DNA of 64,000 nt, from assembly GCF_001639065.2 (NCBI RefSeq), contig NZ_LQXO02000009.1, positions 62,001 to 126,000 of the forward strand, written 5' to 3'. The notes below the pieces were generated by a model. It was not told the DNA's origin. It did no database searches and saw nothing but the letters and a program-made list of their open reading frames with translations. A program made the position numbers and the translations under genes. Of this stretch, positions 1 through 10,813 are shown one piece after another. Origin of the DNA: Vibrio barjaei. Its GTDB lineage: Bacteria > Pseudomonadota > Gammaproteobacteria > Enterobacterales > Vibrionaceae. The first letter of the stretch is position 1. The number at the start of each line of letters is the position of its first letter.

Positions 1-1851
1 ACGCCGTCCAGAGCTTGGGGATACGCGGAGCTAAAAGACAATCACGTCGAAATTGATGCCCCCCCAATGACGCTGGAAAAAGTGTCCGGTAGAGTTGAGT
101 TTGACAATGATGTGGTGAAAGCGACAGGGCTGTCTGCAAACTTGCTGAACCAGCCGATTTTCCTTGATTTTCAAGGGCAGAATGCTGGCAAAGGTTATTC
201 GGTTGGGATTGACGCGGTTGGAGATTGGAAAACCGCACCACTAGAGCCTTATGTTGGTGATAAGGTGGTTAGTCGACTGGCAGGGCATTCGCCTTGGAAC
301 CTAGACGTGGATATTCAGCTCAACGATGTTGGCTTTACTTATCAGCTTGACCTGAATGCTAACCTTGCGACCATTGCGAGTGAATATCCTTATCCACTCA
401 AAAAAGCGTTTGGTGAATCAGGTAAAGCAAGACTTCAAGCTTCCGGAAACCAGCAAGCTATAACCGCTAGATTGCAGTTACCCTCAGTTAAATATCAAAC
501 CGAGATTGATATCACAGGAGAGGTTCCGGTTCTTAAGGCGACTAACTTGGTGTTGGGTAAAGGTGGATTCAAAATCAGCCCTATAGTTGGTCATCACTTC
601 CAAGTACGGTCCGACAAGTTCAATGTCGATCAATGGAGTGAGTTGTTTAAAGAGCCGCCGAGTGAAAAGAAAGCGTTACTAGATGAGCTGAATAAACCGG
701 AACTTCCATTACCTAAACGGGTAAATGTGGAAGCGAAAGAACTGATGTTAGGTGGTATTGAGTGGCACGATGTGAACTTCAATGCCAGATACAAAAAAGG
801 TGGTTGGCAATTCGATCTTGATAGCCAAGAGGCAAAAGGGCAGGCGAGTTACAGTGACAACAACGAATTGTATGTTGCGTTGAAACGTCTGCATATCTAC
901 GTGCCAGAGTTTGATAAGAAGGCACAAGATGATGAGTCGCTTATCACTCAGGAAAACCTTGAAGCGCCATTAGTGACTGAGTTTGATAAAACCTTCTTTG
1001 ATATCATGCCAGATACTCAACTGACGATTGATAACTTCTGGTTCCAAGGTTACAAAGTCGGCAAAGTGGATATGGATGTTGAACGACAAGGTAACAAGCT
1101 CGTTTGGAAAAAGCTGGACCTATCGAGTGGGACAAACAAAGTACATATTGACGGTAACTGGATGGTCGCAGGTCAGCAAAATAAAACACAGGTCAACCTA
1201 GCAGTCAGTGGTGAGAACAATAGTGACCTTATGGAACGATTTGGTATTACCTCGGGTATCCAACGTGCACCATTTGATCTCGACTCAAGGTTAACGTGGG
1301 ATGGTGCACCATGGTCAATGCGAGTAAATACCGTTAGTGGTGAAATCAGTACCAAGCTAGGTAAAGGGATTATCTCTGATGTGAGCGGTGCCGCACGCTT
1401 GCTTGGTCTGTTTAGCTTGGATTCCATTATTCGTAAGATGCAGCTCGATTTTACTGATGTATTTGATAAAGGGATGGCGTTTAACTCAATTACGGGTAGC
1501 GGCAAAATCAGAGATGGCGTGTTTGTGACCAATGACATTAAGATGGATGCGGTTGCTGGTGAAATGACGATTAAAGGATTGGCTGATCTCTCGACTCAAA
1601 CGGTCGATGCTGAAGTAAACTTTACGCCTGACATGACTTCAGGGATCCCTATCATTACGGCTTTTGCGGTGACGCCTCAAACAGCATTGGTTGTGCTTGC
1701 AGTGACGACAGTGATATCACCCGTGGTTGAGGTCGTGACACAAGTTAACTACTCAGTTAAAGGTCCATTGGACTCACCAACGGTAAGTGAGATTTCGAGG
1801 AGTCAGGGAGAATATAAGTTACCTGAAAACCTCAAGAAGGAGATTAAGTAA
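1..1851 (+). CDS. yhdP: YhdP family AsmA-like protein, C-terminal part
   Basis: The reading frame is open from base 1, so the gene starts upstream of the window; about 616 C-terminal residues are visible, roughly half of a typical YhdP (about 1,270 residues). YhdP is an inner-membrane-anchored AsmA-like protein which, with TamB and YdbH, is implicated in phospholipid transport to the outer membrane. What is seen: long beta-rich sequence with repeated amphipathic strands, and near the end the AsmA-like C-terminal segment (RLLGLFSLDSI, then a hydrophobic stretch before the final basic tail ending LKKEIK). The nitrilase gene follows four bases after the stop, so the two are probably co-transcribed with tldD. 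Identification rests on family resemblance and on the yhdP-nitrilase-tldD order known in vibrios. Confidence 0.9.
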   Translation, partial: TPSRAWGYAELKDNHVEIDAPPMTLEKVSGRVEFDNDVVKATGLSANLLNQPIFLDFQGQNAGKGYSVGIDAVGDWKTAPLEPYVGDKVVSRLAGHSPWNLDVDIQLNDVGFTYQLDLNANLATIASEYPYPLKKAFGESGKARLQASGNQQAITARLQLPSVKYQTEIDITGEVPVLKATNLVLGKGGFKISPIVGHHFQVRSDKFNVDQWSELFKEPPSEKKALLDELNKPELPLPKRVNVEAKELMLGGIEWHDVNFNARYKKGGWQFDLDSQEAKGQASYSDNNELYVALKRLHIYVPEFDKKAQDDESLITQENLEAPLVTEFDKTFFDIMPDTQLTIDNFWFQGYKVGKVDMDVERQGNKLVWKKLDLSSGTNKVHIDGNWMVAGQQNKTQVNLAVSGENNSDLMERFGITSGIQRAPFDLDSRLTWDGAPWSMRVNTVSGEISTKLGKGIISDVSGAARLLGLFSLDSIIRKMQLDFTDVFDKGMAFNSITGSGKIRDGVFVTNDIKMDAVAGEMTIKGLADLSTQTVDAEVNFTPDMTSGIPIITAFAVTPQTALVVLAVTTVISPVVEVVTQVNYSVKGPLDSPTVSEISRSQGEYKLPENLKKEIK

Positions 1852-1855
1852 CACC

Positions 1856-2680
1856 ATGAGCAAGGAACGCTTTGGCATCATACAAATGACATCAGGACCC
1901 GAACCAGAAAAGAACTTCAAGTTCATTGAACATAAGGTTGAGTTTCTTTCTGCCAAGGGGATGAAGTGGATTCTTACCCCAGAAAACTCGTTGGTTTTTG
2001 GTTCCCGTGACGATTATCACCGTCACGCGGAATTTTTAGGGAAAGGCAAGTATCAAGACAAGTTATCTGATTTAGCAAGACGCCATCAGATTCACCTTAT
2101 TATTGGCAGCTTTCCTATTCGGGTTTCTGAAACGGAAGTGACCACAACAACGCTGGTTTTTGACGCAAACGGGCAGCGTATGAATCATTATGATAAGCTG
2201 CATATGTTTGATGTCGACGTCAATGATGGTCACAAAAATTACCGTGAATCGGAAACGTTTAAAGCGGGTACAAGCATTGCGATGGTGCCGACTGATTTTG
2301 GTGCGGTGGGCTTAACCATCTGCTACGACCTGCGTTTCCCACATCTATTCAGTGCGTTGAGGGCTCAAGGGGCGAACGTAATTGTTGTGCCTGCGGCATT
2401 TACTGCGGTGACTGGAAAGGCGCATTGGGAAGTCCTGTTGCGTGCTAGAGCGATTGAAAACCAATGTTGGATAGTCGCAGCGAATCAATGTGGCACTCAC
2501 CCGTGTGGAAGAGAAACCTGGGGACACTCTATGGTGATATCGCCTTGGGGGGAGGTTCAAGGACAACTTGAGCAGCAGACAGGTACGATAACCGCCGAAT
2601 TGAATTTCGATGTTGTAGAAGAAGTGAGACAGAGTATGCCTGTCGCTAAACACATTCGATTTGAACAGCACTTACACTAA
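1856..2680 (+). CDS. Carbon-nitrogen hydrolase (nitrilase/Nit family)
   Basis: A 274-residue amidase of the carbon-nitrogen hydrolase superfamily, cytoplasmic. The Glu-Lys-Cys catalytic triad can be placed: Glu in LTPENSLVF (about residue 42), Lys in [11 protein letters not shown] (about 110), and Cys in [11 protein letters not shown] (about 150). The sequence resembles the Nit/omega-amidase branch, whose members hydrolyse deaminated glutathione or alpha-ketoglutaramate; the substrate here is inferred, not proven. The frame is open further upstream into yhdP, but the ATG at 1856 ([11 protein letters not shown]) fits the family N-terminus and lies just after the yhdP stop with AAGAAGGAG upstream. 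It sits between yhdP and tldD in a likely operon. Confidence 0.9.
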   Translation: MSKERFGIIQMTSGPEPEKNFKFIEHKVEFLSAKGMKWILTPENSLVFGSRDDYHRHAEFLGKGKYQDKLSDLARRHQIHLIIGSFPIRVSETEVTTTTLVFDANGQRMNHYDKLHMFDVDVNDGHKNYRESETFKAGTSIAMVPTDFGAVGLTICYDLRFPHLFSALRAQGANVIVVPAAFTAVTGKAHWEVLLRARAIENQCWIVAANQCGTHPCGRETWGHSMVISPWGEVQGQLEQQTGTITAELNFDVVEEVRQSMPVAKHIRFEQHLH

Positions 2681-2705
2681 TTATATTTCTATAAAGAGTA
2701 ATCAT

Positions 2706-4145
2706 ATGGAACGCATAGAAGACGCGCTATTAGGACCTACAGGTCTGTCTGAGCAAGATATTGAAGCTACGCTTGCGAGCATTGCAACTCGCCAGATTGA
2801 CTATGCGGATATCTATTTTCAATCCAGCTGGCACGAATCTCTAGTGCTTGAAGACAGCATCATCAAGGACGGTTCATTTAATATCGACCGCGGGGTTGGC
2901 GTTAGAGCGGTTGCTGGCGAAAAAACGGGTTTTGCTTATTCAGACCAAATCACACTAGATGGTCTGAAGCAAAGTGCAGTAGCGGCAAGAGGCATTGCGC
3001 AACAAGGTCAAAGCGCGCAAGTTAACGCACTTACTCGTCGTGATAATCAAGCTTACTATGCTGCGGTTAACCCATTAGAAAGTTGGGAAAAACAACAAAA
3101 AACTGAACTGCTAAAGCAGCTTGATGCCTACATTCGTACTAAAGAGCCTTTAGTTAAAGAAGTCTCTGTCAGCTTAAGCGGCGTCTATGAGCAAATGCTC
3201 GTGGCGGCGACTGATGGAACCTTCGCTGGTGACGTGCGTCCATTGGTGCGTTTATCTATCAGTGTATTAGCACAGAAAGGCGAACGTCGTGAGCGTGGTA
3301 GTGCCGGCGGTGGTGGTCGCTATGGTTACGATTTCTTCCTCTCAACAGAAGAAGGTCAACAAGTCGCTTACAACTATGCCGATGAAGCCATTCGCCAAGC
3401 GCTAGTCAATCTGGAAGCGATTGACGCACCTGCTGGTACTATGCCAGTGGTACTAGGTTCTGGTTGGCCGGGAGTACTGTTACACGAAGCCGTGGGCCAT
3501 GGTCTAGAGGGTGATTTTAACCGTAAAGAGTCATCAGTATTCTCTGGTAAGCTAGGTCAGCAAGTCACATCAAACCTGTGCACGATTGTTGATGATGGAA
3601 CACTACAAGACCTTCGTGGCTCGCTTAACGTGGACGATGAGGGTGTTCATGGACAGTACAACACGCTGATTGAAAATGGCACTCTGAAAGGTTACATGCA
3701 AGACAAGCTTAATGCGCGTCTAATGGGTGTAAACCCAACGGGTAACGCCCGTCGTGAATCCTATGCCCACTTACCTATGCCTCGTATGACCAATACTTAT
3801 ATGCTACCGGGTGAGCACTCTCCAGAAGAAATTATCTCTACCGTGAAGAAAGGTCTTTATGCACCAAACTTTGGTGGTGGTCAGGTTGATATTACCTCTG
3901 GCAAATTTGTGTTCTCAGCGTCAGAAGCGTATCTCATCGAAGACGGTAAGATTACTGCACCAGTGAAAGGTGCGACGCTAATTGGCTCTGGTATCGAAGC
4001 GATGCAGCAGGTCTCTATGGTGGGTAATGACCTGAGTATCGACCGCGGTGTAGGCGTCTGTGGTAAGGCCGGACAAAGTGTGCCAGTTGGTGTTGGTCAG
4101 CCAAGCTTGAAGTTAGATGCACTAACTGTCGGCGGTACTGACTAA
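2706..4145 (+). CDS. tldD: Metalloprotease TldD
   Basis: 479 residues, the usual TldD length (E. coli 481). TldD forms a heterodimeric zinc protease with TldE/PmbA that degrades unfolded peptides, matures microcin B17 and affects CcdA turnover. The zinc motif HEAVGH (HExxxH) is present in [14 protein letters not shown] at about residue 260, with downstream Cys/Gly-rich segments typical of the U62 family (GVGVCGKAG near the C-terminus). The start at 2706 ([10 protein letters not shown]) is chosen over an upstream in-frame ATG at 2661 that overlaps the nitrilase gene; AAAGAG precedes it. The pmbA partner is not in the window, as is usual. Confidence 0.96.
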   Translation: MERIEDALLGPTGLSEQDIEATLASIATRQIDYADIYFQSSWHESLVLEDSIIKDGSFNIDRGVGVRAVAGEKTGFAYSDQITLDGLKQSAVAARGIAQQGQSAQVNALTRRDNQAYYAAVNPLESWEKQQKTELLKQLDAYIRTKEPLVKEVSVSLSGVYEQMLVAATDGTFAGDVRPLVRLSISVLAQKGERRERGSAGGGGRYGYDFFLSTEEGQQVAYNYADEAIRQALVNLEAIDAPAGTMPVVLGSGWPGVLLHEAVGHGLEGDFNRKESSVFSGKLGQQVTSNLCTIVDDGTLQDLRGSLNVDDEGVHGQYNTLIENGTLKGYMQDKLNARLMGVNPTGNARRESYAHLPMPRMTNTYMLPGEHSPEEIISTVKKGLYAPNFGGGQVDITSGKFVFSASEAYLIEDGKITAPVKGATLIGSGIEAMQQVSMVGNDLSIDRGVGVCGKAGQSVPVGVGQPSLKLDALTVGGTD

Positions 4146-4171
4146 GTTCACGTATATAAATCACGAACTGC

Positions 4172-4198
4172 CGTCATCCCCTTTTCAAGGGGATGACG
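4172..4198. repeat. REP-like hairpin between convergent tldD and phoH-like genes
   Basis: Perfect inverted repeat, 12-bp arms (4172-4183 and 4187-4198, cgtcatcccctt / aaggggatgacg) with a 3-base loop. No T-tract follows on either strand, so it is not a classical intrinsic terminator. The core GTCATCCC/GGGATGAC recurs in a second hairpin after tyrS (51510-51532), suggesting a dispersed palindromic repeat family. Confidence 0.6.
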
Positions 4199-4208
4199 TC
4201 GCAGCCAC

Positions 4209-5585
4209 TTACAAATTTTCCTCTGCAAATTCGGCTAATCTACTTCTTACCACACCATTTAAGTGAATGTTGGCACTGCCTCCGAAGTTCTTAAAGCGCT
4301 CAACCATATACGTTAACCCTGATGTTACTGGCGTTAAGTACGGGGAATCAATTTGTGCTAAGTTACCTGAGCAGACAATCTTAGTCCCTTCACCACAACG
4401 AGTAATAATGGTTTTAATCTGAGAGGCCGTTAAGTTCTGGCACTCATCGAGTAAAACAAACGCATTTTGGATCGAACGTCCGCGCATGAAGTTAATAGAT
4501 TTGAACTGAATGTTCGCTTTATCACAGATGTATTTCAGTGAGCCCTCAGTGCAGTGATCGTTTTTGTGTAGCGCTTCGAGTGTATCGGTAATGGCCGCCA
4601 ACCAAGGCATCATTTTTTCTTCCTCAGTACCCGGAAGAAAGCCGATGGACTCGCCAATATCTGGTGTATTTCGGGTGACGATGATCTTATCGAACATACC
4701 TCTCTCTATCGTCATCTCTAGCGCTGCAGCCATAGCGAGTAGCGTCTTACCACTACCAGCGGCACCTGTGAGAATCACTAAATCGATATCAGGGTCGAGT
4801 AAAGCATCCATGGCCATGCCTTGGTAGATATTCTTAGGGCGAATATCCCATGCTTGTCGACACAGAAGGCGTTCTTGGCTGAGATCTCGAATTGTCACTT
4901 TATCACTATCAATGTCGGCCACTCGTCCCGCAAAATCACTACTATCATCGATCAAGTATTGATTGATAAACGTTGGGTCAATCGCGGCTCTGTCGAAAGT
5001 GTGATACGTCTTGTTGGCGAGGGTTTTGGTTTCCACCTCGTCAATATGTTCCCAAAACGCTCCTTCAGATTTTTGAAAACCTTTTGTGAGGTACTGCACA
5101 TCATCGATTAGCTGATCAGTACGATAGTCTTCAACAAAGCGAACGCCTGCTCCTTTAGCTCTTAAGCGCATGTTGATGTCTTTAGTGACTAAAACGACTT
5201 CTCGAGGGGAGCGTTTGTTTTGCAAGTAGAGCACCGCATTGAGAATCCGGTTGTCGCCTTCCTTGTCGGCGAAGGCTTTGACTGTTTCTTGCAGCACATA
5301 GTCTGCCAATATTGAAATGGTTCCTGTTGCTTCCATTTGGTGAGAGAAGGGAATCCCTTCAGAAATTTCATCAGGCGTCGCTTCTTTAAAGATATCTTCA
5401 AGAGCTCTAATTGCGACGCGCGCATCACGAGCAACATCGCGTTTGCTGTCCTTAATGCGGTCGAGCTCTTCAAGTACGGTCATGGGAATGACGACGTCGT
5501 GTTCTTTGAACGAAAAAATGGCGTGGGGTTCGTGGAGAAGAATGTTGGTGTCGAGAACGAAAAATTTACGGTCGGTATCGCCCAT
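4209..5585 (-). CDS. PIN domain-PhoH ATPase fusion (YlaK-like)
   Basis: 458 residues. An N-terminal PIN ribonuclease-like domain begins with VLDTNILLHEP and carries the acidic residues expected of PIN nucleases (Asp in LDTN, EELD about residue 40, Asp in LVTKD); the C-terminal half is a PhoH P-loop ATPase with Walker A GAAGSGKT (about residue 280) and a Walker B-like VLLDECQN. PIN-PhoH proteins (PhoH2 type) have RNA helicase/RNase activity in the few cases studied; the Vibrio role is unknown. The start at 5585 (MGDTDRKFF) is preferred to an in-frame ATG at 5603 because AAGGAG lies seven bases upstream of it. Transcribed divergently from rapA and convergent with tldD. Confidence 0.9.
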   Translation of the reverse strand: MGDTDRKFFVLDTNILLHEPHAIFSFKEHDVVIPMTVLEELDRIKDSKRDVARDARVAIRALEDIFKEATPDEISEGIPFSHQMEATGTISILADYVLQETVKAFADKEGDNRILNAVLYLQNKRSPREVVLVTKDINMRLRAKGAGVRFVEDYRTDQLIDDVQYLTKGFQKSEGAFWEHIDEVETKTLANKTYHTFDRAAIDPTFINQYLIDDSSDFAGRVADIDSDKVTIRDLSQERLLCRQAWDIRPKNIYQGMAMDALLDPDIDLVILTGAAGSGKTLLAMAAALEMTIERGMFDKIIVTRNTPDIGESIGFLPGTEEEKMMPWLAAITDTLEALHKNDHCTEGSLKYICDKANIQFKSINFMRGRSIQNAFVLLDECQNLTASQIKTIITRCGEGTKIVCSGNLAQIDSPYLTPVTSGLTYMVERFKNFGGSANIHLNGVVRSRLAEFAEENL

Positions 5586-5603
5586 AGAGTCTCCTTGCCG
5601 CAA

Positions 5604-6076
5604 CTGGCGCTTGTCCTTTGCGGTTAACTCGGATGTGGAACGAGTCAGACTGGGGTCAATGCTGGCTCGGATTTCCTATCTTAGTGAGTCAACCTTGCTA
5701 TGTTCAATCGATGGTGAGTCTGATTGAACCTGATACCCTTGTATCCGATTAAAACATGGTTCTTTGGTAACATGTTATTAACGTTTACAATTTGAGTATA
5801 AGTGAAAAAACTCACTTTGGTCTTTACATTTGCCACTATTTTTTTGCAGTTTGATGTCAGCCACGACAATGCAAAAAAAACTTAGGATTTCCTTGTAATT
5901 GGCGTGACCTGCATCACGCCTTCAAGTAAGATTAGCGACCTTTCACCCTAGGGTGAAAATGAGCAATATTTGCTCTATCACCTACTATTATTTGGGCGGG
6001 GTTTTGAGCTTAGTTTTCGACTGAGTTACCGTTTGAATGACCAAAAGATATCGATACGAGTTGAGGTAGTCTCTCT
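5604..6076. promoter_or_regulatory. Divergent intergenic region phoH-like / rapA with palindromes
   Basis: This 470-base gap carries no convincing gene. It holds three symmetric elements: ggcgtga-N6-tcacgcc at 5901-5920 (GTGA-N6-TCAC core, CRP-like), an 18-bp perfect palindrome tttcaccctagggtgaaa at 5941-5958, and gagcaa-N3-ttgctc at 5961-5975. They lie 100-175 bases before rapA and about 315-390 before the PhoH-like gene, so rapA is the more likely target. What binds them is unknown. Confidence 0.55.
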
Positions 6077-8986
6077 ATGACATTTGCTTTAGGGCAGCGC
6101 TGGATTAGCGATACGGAAAGTGATTTAGGTTTAGGTACGGTCGTCGCATTGGATGCGAGAACAGTGTCTCTTATGTTTGCAGCATCAGAAGAAAACCGTG
6201 TGTACGCACGCAGTGATGCGCCAGTCACCCGAGTTATCTTTAATGTTGGCGATGTCATAGATAGCCAAGAAGGTTGGACGCTTCTGGTTGAAGAAGTGCT
6301 CGAAGACCAAGGCGTATTAACGTATGTCGGCACACGTCAAGATACAGAAGAGCAGGGCGTTGCATTACGCGAGATCTTCTTGAGCCATCAAATTCGTTTT
6401 AACAAGCCGCAAGACAAATTGTTTGCAGGTCAAATCGACCGAATGGATAACTTTGTACTGCGCTATCGTGCACTAAGCAATCAATACGAACAACACAAAA
6501 GTCCAATGCGCGGTCTTTGTGGCATGCGTGCAGGCTTGATTCCTCATCAGCTCTTTATTGCTCATGAAGTGGGTCGTCGTTATGCGCCACGTGTATTGCT
6601 GGCTGATGAAGTTGGTCTCGGTAAAACCATTGAAGCAGGTATGATCATTCACCAGCAAGTGCTATCCGGTCGTGCTCAACGTGTTTTGATTGTGGTGCCA
6701 GAGACACTACAGCATCAATGGTTGGTAGAGATGATGCGTCGTTTCAATCTGCATTTCTCTATTTTTGATGAAGAACGCTGCATTGAAGCATACGCAGAGG
6801 CGGATAACCCGTTTGATACTCAACAGTTTGTCCTATGCTCTTTGGACTTTTTACGTAAGAGTCGTAAACGTTTTGAACAAGCATTGGAAGGCGAATGGGA
6901 TCTGCTGGTTGTGGATGAAGCGCACCACCTTGAGTGGAGCCAAGACAATCCAAGTCGTCAGTACCAAGTCATTGAAGCGTTGGCCGAAAAGACACCGGGT
7001 GTCCTTTTGCTAACGGCAACACCGGAGCAGTTGGGACGCGAAAGCCACTTTGCACGTTTGCGCCTTCTCGATTCAGACCGTTTCTTTGATTATGAAGCCT
7101 TCGTTAAAGAAGAAGAGCAATATGCGCCAGTTGCCGATGCAGTAACAGCTCTGTTCTCAGGAGAAGCGCTGAGCAATGAGGCGAAAAACCAAATCACTGA
7201 GCTATTGTCTGAGCAAGACGTTGAGCCATTGTTCAACGTTCTAGAAAGCAATGCCAGTGATGAGGAAAAAGCCACAGCACGTCAAGAGCTTATCGACAAC
7301 CTAATGGATCGCCACGGTACTGGACGAGTGTTGTTCCGAAATACGCGTGCCGCGATTAAAGGCTTTCCAAAGCGTAACGTAAACCTTGTGCCGATGCCGA
7401 TTCCGCAGCAATACACGACCTCTATGCGTGTATCAGGCATGATTGGTGGCAAGATGGCACCAGAAGCACGCGCGATGAAAATGCTTTACCCTGAAGAGAT
7501 TTTCCAAGAATTTGAAGGTGAAGACTCTAGCTGGTGGCAGTTCGATTCTCGTGTTAACTGGCTGATTGAAAAGATCACAGCAAAGCGTAGTGAGAAAGTG
7601 TTGGTGATTGCGTCACGTGCAAGTACCGCTCTTCAGCTTGAGCAAGCGTTGCGTGAACGTGAAGGTATTCGTGCAACTGTGTTCCACGAAGGTATGTCGA
7701 TTCTTGAACGCGATAAAGCGGCAGCTTACTTCGCTCAAGAAGAAGGTGGTGCTCAGGTATTGATTTGTAGTGAAATCGGTTCTGAAGGTCGTAATTTCCA
7801 GTTTGCTAACCAACTGGTAATGTTTGATTTACCATTCAATCCAGACTTGCTAGAACAGCGTATTGGCCGTTTGGACCGTATTGGTCAGAAGCGTGATATT
7901 GACGTGCATGTTCCTTATTTAGAGAACACCTCTCAAGCGATACTGGCACGTTGGTTCGATGAAGGACTCAATGCATTTGCTGAGACGTGTCCAACGGGTC
8001 GTATGGTGTATGACCGCTATGAAGAGAGCATCATCAACATGCTTGCCAGTGGTGATATAACTGAATTGGATGAGGTGATTGAAGGCTCAAGACATTACAA
8101 CCAGGAGCTTAAGCATGAACTTGAGCAAGGTCGTGACCGTTTACTTGAGATGCATTCTAATGGTGGTGAAGCGGCGCAAGAGATTGTCGAAAAAATTGCA
8201 GCTACCGATGGTGATACCAACCTAGTCACATTTGCACTGAGTTTGTTTGACACCATTGGTTTAAACCAAGATGACAAAGGTGAAAACGCCCTAGTGGTGA
8301 CGCCTTCTGAACATATGATGGTACCGAGCTATCCAGGCTTACCGTATGAAGGAGCAACCATTACGTTTGACCGTGATACGGCGCTTTCTCGTGAAGATAT
8401 GAACTTTATTAGTTGGGAACACCCAATGATTCAGGGCGGTATCGATCTCGTGATGAGTGAAGGCGTAGGTACGTGTGCCGTTTCGCTTCTGAAAAATAAA
8501 GCACTTCCAGTCGGTACTATCTTATTGGAGCTGGTGTATGTTGTGGATGCGCAGGCACCTAAACAGAGTGGTATTAGCCGCTTCTTACCACCAACACCGA
8601 TTCGCATAATGATGGATGCTCGCGGTAACGATCTCTCTTCACAAGTTGAGTTTGAAGGCTTCAACCGTCAGCTTAGCCCAGTTAATCGCCATTTAGGCAG
8701 TAAATTGGTGACGTCTGTTCAAGCCGATGTTCATCGATTGATTGAATCGGGTAATGAGGCGGTTGAAGAGAAAGTCGTGGCGGTTCGCAAGCAAGCGCAT
8801 AAAGCGATGTATGCGAGCTTGAATGGTGAACTAGAACGCTTACAGGCGCTAAAAGCGGTAAACCCAAATATTCGTGACGAGGAAATCGAAGCGATTGAAG
8901 CTCAAATCAAAGAGCTTGATGGCTATATCGCGAAAGCTCAAGTCCAACTGGACTCACTACGTCTGATCGTTGTCAGCCACAACTAA
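6077..8986 (+). CDS. rapA: RNA polymerase-associated ATPase RapA (HepA)
   Basis: 969 residues, matching the family (E. coli 968). RapA is a Swi2/Snf2 ATPase bound to RNA polymerase that promotes recycling of stalled or post-termination polymerase. Seen in order: N-terminal Tudor-like region ([18 protein letters not shown]), helicase motif [14 protein letters not shown] (about residue 177), motif II DEAH in VVDEAHHL (about 280), and motif [13 protein letters not shown] (about 595) in the second RecA lobe, followed by the RapA-specific C-terminal domain. Stand-alone gene with a divergent PhoH-like neighbour; rluA follows, as in enterobacteria. The start ATG 6077 has GAGGTAG upstream. Confidence 0.97.
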   Translation: MTFALGQRWISDTESDLGLGTVVALDARTVSLMFAASEENRVYARSDAPVTRVIFNVGDVIDSQEGWTLLVEEVLEDQGVLTYVGTRQDTEEQGVALREIFLSHQIRFNKPQDKLFAGQIDRMDNFVLRYRALSNQYEQHKSPMRGLCGMRAGLIPHQLFIAHEVGRRYAPRVLLADEVGLGKTIEAGMIIHQQVLSGRAQRVLIVVPETLQHQWLVEMMRRFNLHFSIFDEERCIEAYAEADNPFDTQQFVLCSLDFLRKSRKRFEQALEGEWDLLVVDEAHHLEWSQDNPSRQYQVIEALAEKTPGVLLLTATPEQLGRESHFARLRLLDSDRFFDYEAFVKEEEQYAPVADAVTALFSGEALSNEAKNQITELLSEQDVEPLFNVLESNASDEEKATARQELIDNLMDRHGTGRVLFRNTRAAIKGFPKRNVNLVPMPIPQQYTTSMRVSGMIGGKMAPEARAMKMLYPEEIFQEFEGEDSSWWQFDSRVNWLIEKITAKRSEKVLVIASRASTALQLEQALREREGIRATVFHEGMSILERDKAAAYFAQEEGGAQVLICSEIGSEGRNFQFANQLVMFDLPFNPDLLEQRIGRLDRIGQKRDIDVHVPYLENTSQAILARWFDEGLNAFAETCPTGRMVYDRYEESIINMLASGDITELDEVIEGSRHYNQELKHELEQGRDRLLEMHSNGGEAAQEIVEKIAATDGDTNLVTFALSLFDTIGLNQDDKGENALVVTPSEHMMVPSYPGLPYEGATITFDRDTALSREDMNFISWEHPMIQGGIDLVMSEGVGTCAVSLLKNKALPVGTILLELVYVVDAQAPKQSGISRFLPPTPIRIMMDARGNDLSSQVEFEGFNRQLSPVNRHLGSKLVTSVQADVHRLIESGNEAVEEKVVAVRKQAHKAMYASLNGELERLQALKAVNPNIRDEEIEAIEAQIKELDGYIAKAQVQLDSLRLIVVSHN

Positions 8987-8996
8987 TAACACAAAA

Positions 8997-9020
8997 TAGG
9001 ACGCATATATCTGCGTCCTA
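8997..9020. other. Hairpin between rapA and rluA
   Basis: Perfect inverted repeat with 9-bp arms taggacgca/tgcgtccta and a 6-base loop, directly after the rapA stop. Only weakly T-rich sequence follows, so it may be a partial terminator or an RNA-stabilising stem. Confidence 0.5.
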
Positions 9021-9045
9021 CTTCATTGTGATGCGGTAAATTATT

Positions 9046-9783
9046 ATGGCCATGCTTAGCTACACACCTCCAACAGATCCTTGGATAGATACTGTATTTG
9101 AAGATGAACATATTCTCGCGGTAAACAAACCTTCAGGCTTGTTATCTGTGCCAGGGAAAGCGCCCGAGCATTATGACAGTATGTGGAGCCGCCTTGTTGA
9201 AGTTTATCCCGAGATTCAAGTCGTGCATCGGTTAGACATGTCGACCTCTGGGTTGATGTTACTAGCGAAAAACAAAGAAGCGGAACGTTCTCTAAAGAAA
9301 CAGTTTCAGTATCGGCTTACTCACAAAGTTTATTATGCGCGAGTTTGGGGAACACCTGCTCAATCGGAAGGGTTAATCGATTTACCGCTTATTTGTGATT
9401 GGCCGAATCGTCCAAGGCAAAAAGTGTGCTACGAACATGGCAAGCCGTCGCAAACATACTACCAAGTGGTAAAACAGGAACAACAGACAAGTATTGTGCG
9501 CTTATTTCCTATTACCGGACGTTCACATCAACTAAGAGTGCATTTATTGGAACTGGGGCATCCTATCGTTGGTGATGAGTTCTATGCCCATGAAGAAGCG
9601 CTGATGTTCTCAGATAGATTAGAACTGCATGCGGCAGAGCTATGTTTCTACCATCCTGAAACGGAAAAGCTACAATCTATTTTTGTGCCATGCGATTTTC
9701 ATCAAGTGTCTGAGCCATTAGTGGTGCAACATTTTGACCCCGCGCCAGATTTACCGGATTATAAGACCTTGCCTCGGTCATAA
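9046..9783 (+). CDS. rluA: Dual 23S rRNA/tRNA pseudouridine synthase RluA
   Basis: 245 residues. RluA converts U746 of 23S rRNA and U32 of several tRNAs to pseudouridine. The catalytic motif HRLDMSTSGLMLLAK (catalytic Asp about residue 65) and the downstream GRSHQLRVHL motif of the RluA family are both present. The N-terminus MAMLSYTPPTDPW matches the family and has no S4 domain, which separates RluA from RluC/RluD. It follows rapA, the same pairing as in E. coli. The symbol is assigned from these features. Confidence 0.93.
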   Translation: MAMLSYTPPTDPWIDTVFEDEHILAVNKPSGLLSVPGKAPEHYDSMWSRLVEVYPEIQVVHRLDMSTSGLMLLAKNKEAERSLKKQFQYRLTHKVYYARVWGTPAQSEGLIDLPLICDWPNRPRQKVCYEHGKPSQTYYQVVKQEQQTSIVRLFPITGRSHQLRVHLLELGHPIVGDEFYAHEEALMFSDRLELHAAELCFYHPETEKLQSIFVPCDFHQVSEPLVVQHFDPAPDLPDYKTLPRS

Positions 9784-9815
9784 AATGTGTGGCCGTACGA
9801 CATCAAGGAGAAGTC

Positions 9816-10778
9816 ATGGCCACCAAGAAAATTGTCTTTTTAGATCGTGATACCATTCCAGCGTCCATCACGATTCCCACTCCAAATTTCGCACATCAAT
9901 GGATCGAGTATCAGTCGACCTCGCCTGAACAAGTGTTAGAACGCATTTATGATGCGGATGTCGTCATCAGCAATAAAGTCTATTTAGGTTCAGACATTCT
10001 TGAACAGGCCAAGCAAGTAAAACATATTGCGGTGGCTGCCACTGGGGTTAATAACGTTGAACTTGATTACTGCGCGCAACGCGGTATTACCGTTACCAAT
10101 GTCCAAGGTTATGCAACTCAATCGGTGCCTGAACATGTGATTGCATTGCTATTTACTTTGATGCGAAATCTTCCTGCTTACCACGACGATATCCGCAATG
10201 GTGAGTGGCAACGTCAGAATAAGTTTTGTTTCTTCACTCATCCTATTCAAGATATTGCGCACTCTACCTTAGGTATTATTGGTAGCGGAGCGTTAGGGCA
10301 GGCGACAGCAGCGCTTGCTAGAGCAATTGGTATGAATGTGCAGTTCTCCGAACGCAAAGGTGTAACACAATGCCGCGAGGGCTATGTGACTTTTGAACGA
10401 TTTTTGAAAACGAGCGATGCCATTGCCCTATTGTGTCCTTTGACCGAGGAAACGACCAATCTTATCGATAGTGAAGCGTTGTCGAATATGAAGTCTACGG
10501 CAGTATTGATTAATACTGGACGTGGTGGCTTGGTTAACGAAGGTGATTTGGTTTGTGCTTTAAAGGAGAATCACATTGCTGGAGCAGGAGTGGATGTCTT
10601 TACAGAAGAGCCAGCGCCTCAAACCAATCCTCTAGTCGAGAATATGGATTTGCCCAATCTCATTTTAACGCCGCATGTCGCATGGGGAAGCCGCTCTTCC
10701 ATAGAGAAGCTTTGCGAAATATTAGTGAGTAATATTGAAGCGGTAGAACAAGGCAAAACGCAAAATAGAGTGGTCTAG
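9816..10778 (+). CDS. D-2-hydroxyacid dehydrogenase
   Basis: 320 residues, NAD-dependent D-isomer 2-hydroxyacid dehydrogenase family. The central Rossmann fingerprint is GIIGSGALGQATA (about residue 150). The catalytic Arg (NTGRGGLV, about 235), Glu (DVFTEEP, about 263) and His (TPHVAWGS, about 288) are all present. The family includes glycerate, hydroxypyruvate, lactate and 4-phosphoerythronate dehydrogenases; the sequence looks nearest glycerate/hydroxypyruvate reductases, but the substrate is inference. The ATG at 9816 is chosen for its AAGGAG six bases upstream; an upstream in-frame start (9789) overlaps nothing but lacks a site. Follows rluA by 32 bases. Confidence 0.88.
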   Translation: MATKKIVFLDRDTIPASITIPTPNFAHQWIEYQSTSPEQVLERIYDADVVISNKVYLGSDILEQAKQVKHIAVAATGVNNVELDYCAQRGITVTNVQGYATQSVPEHVIALLFTLMRNLPAYHDDIRNGEWQRQNKFCFFTHPIQDIAHSTLGIIGSGALGQATAALARAIGMNVQFSERKGVTQCREGYVTFERFLKTSDAIALLCPLTEETTNLIDSEALSNMKSTAVLINTGRGGLVNEGDLVCALKENHIAGAGVDVFTEEPAPQTNPLVENMDLPNLILTPHVAWGSRSSIEKLCEILVSNIEAVEQGKTQNRVV

Positions 10779-10784
10779 AAATAA

Positions 10785-10809
10785 CTCGCCCCACGTAAAG
10801 TGGGGCGAG
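10785..10809. terminator. Convergent hairpin after dehydrogenase and uspA
   Basis: 10-bp perfect arms ctcgccccac/gtggggcgag with loop gtaaa between two convergent genes. GC-rich stem, but only a short A/T tail on either side, so strength is uncertain. Confidence 0.55.
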
Positions 10810-10813
10810 GAAA

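Noticed and set aside
1173..1538. Minus-strand ORF of 121 residues inside yhdP
   Set aside because: Shadow of the real plus-strand gene, with no ribosome site or recognisable sequence.
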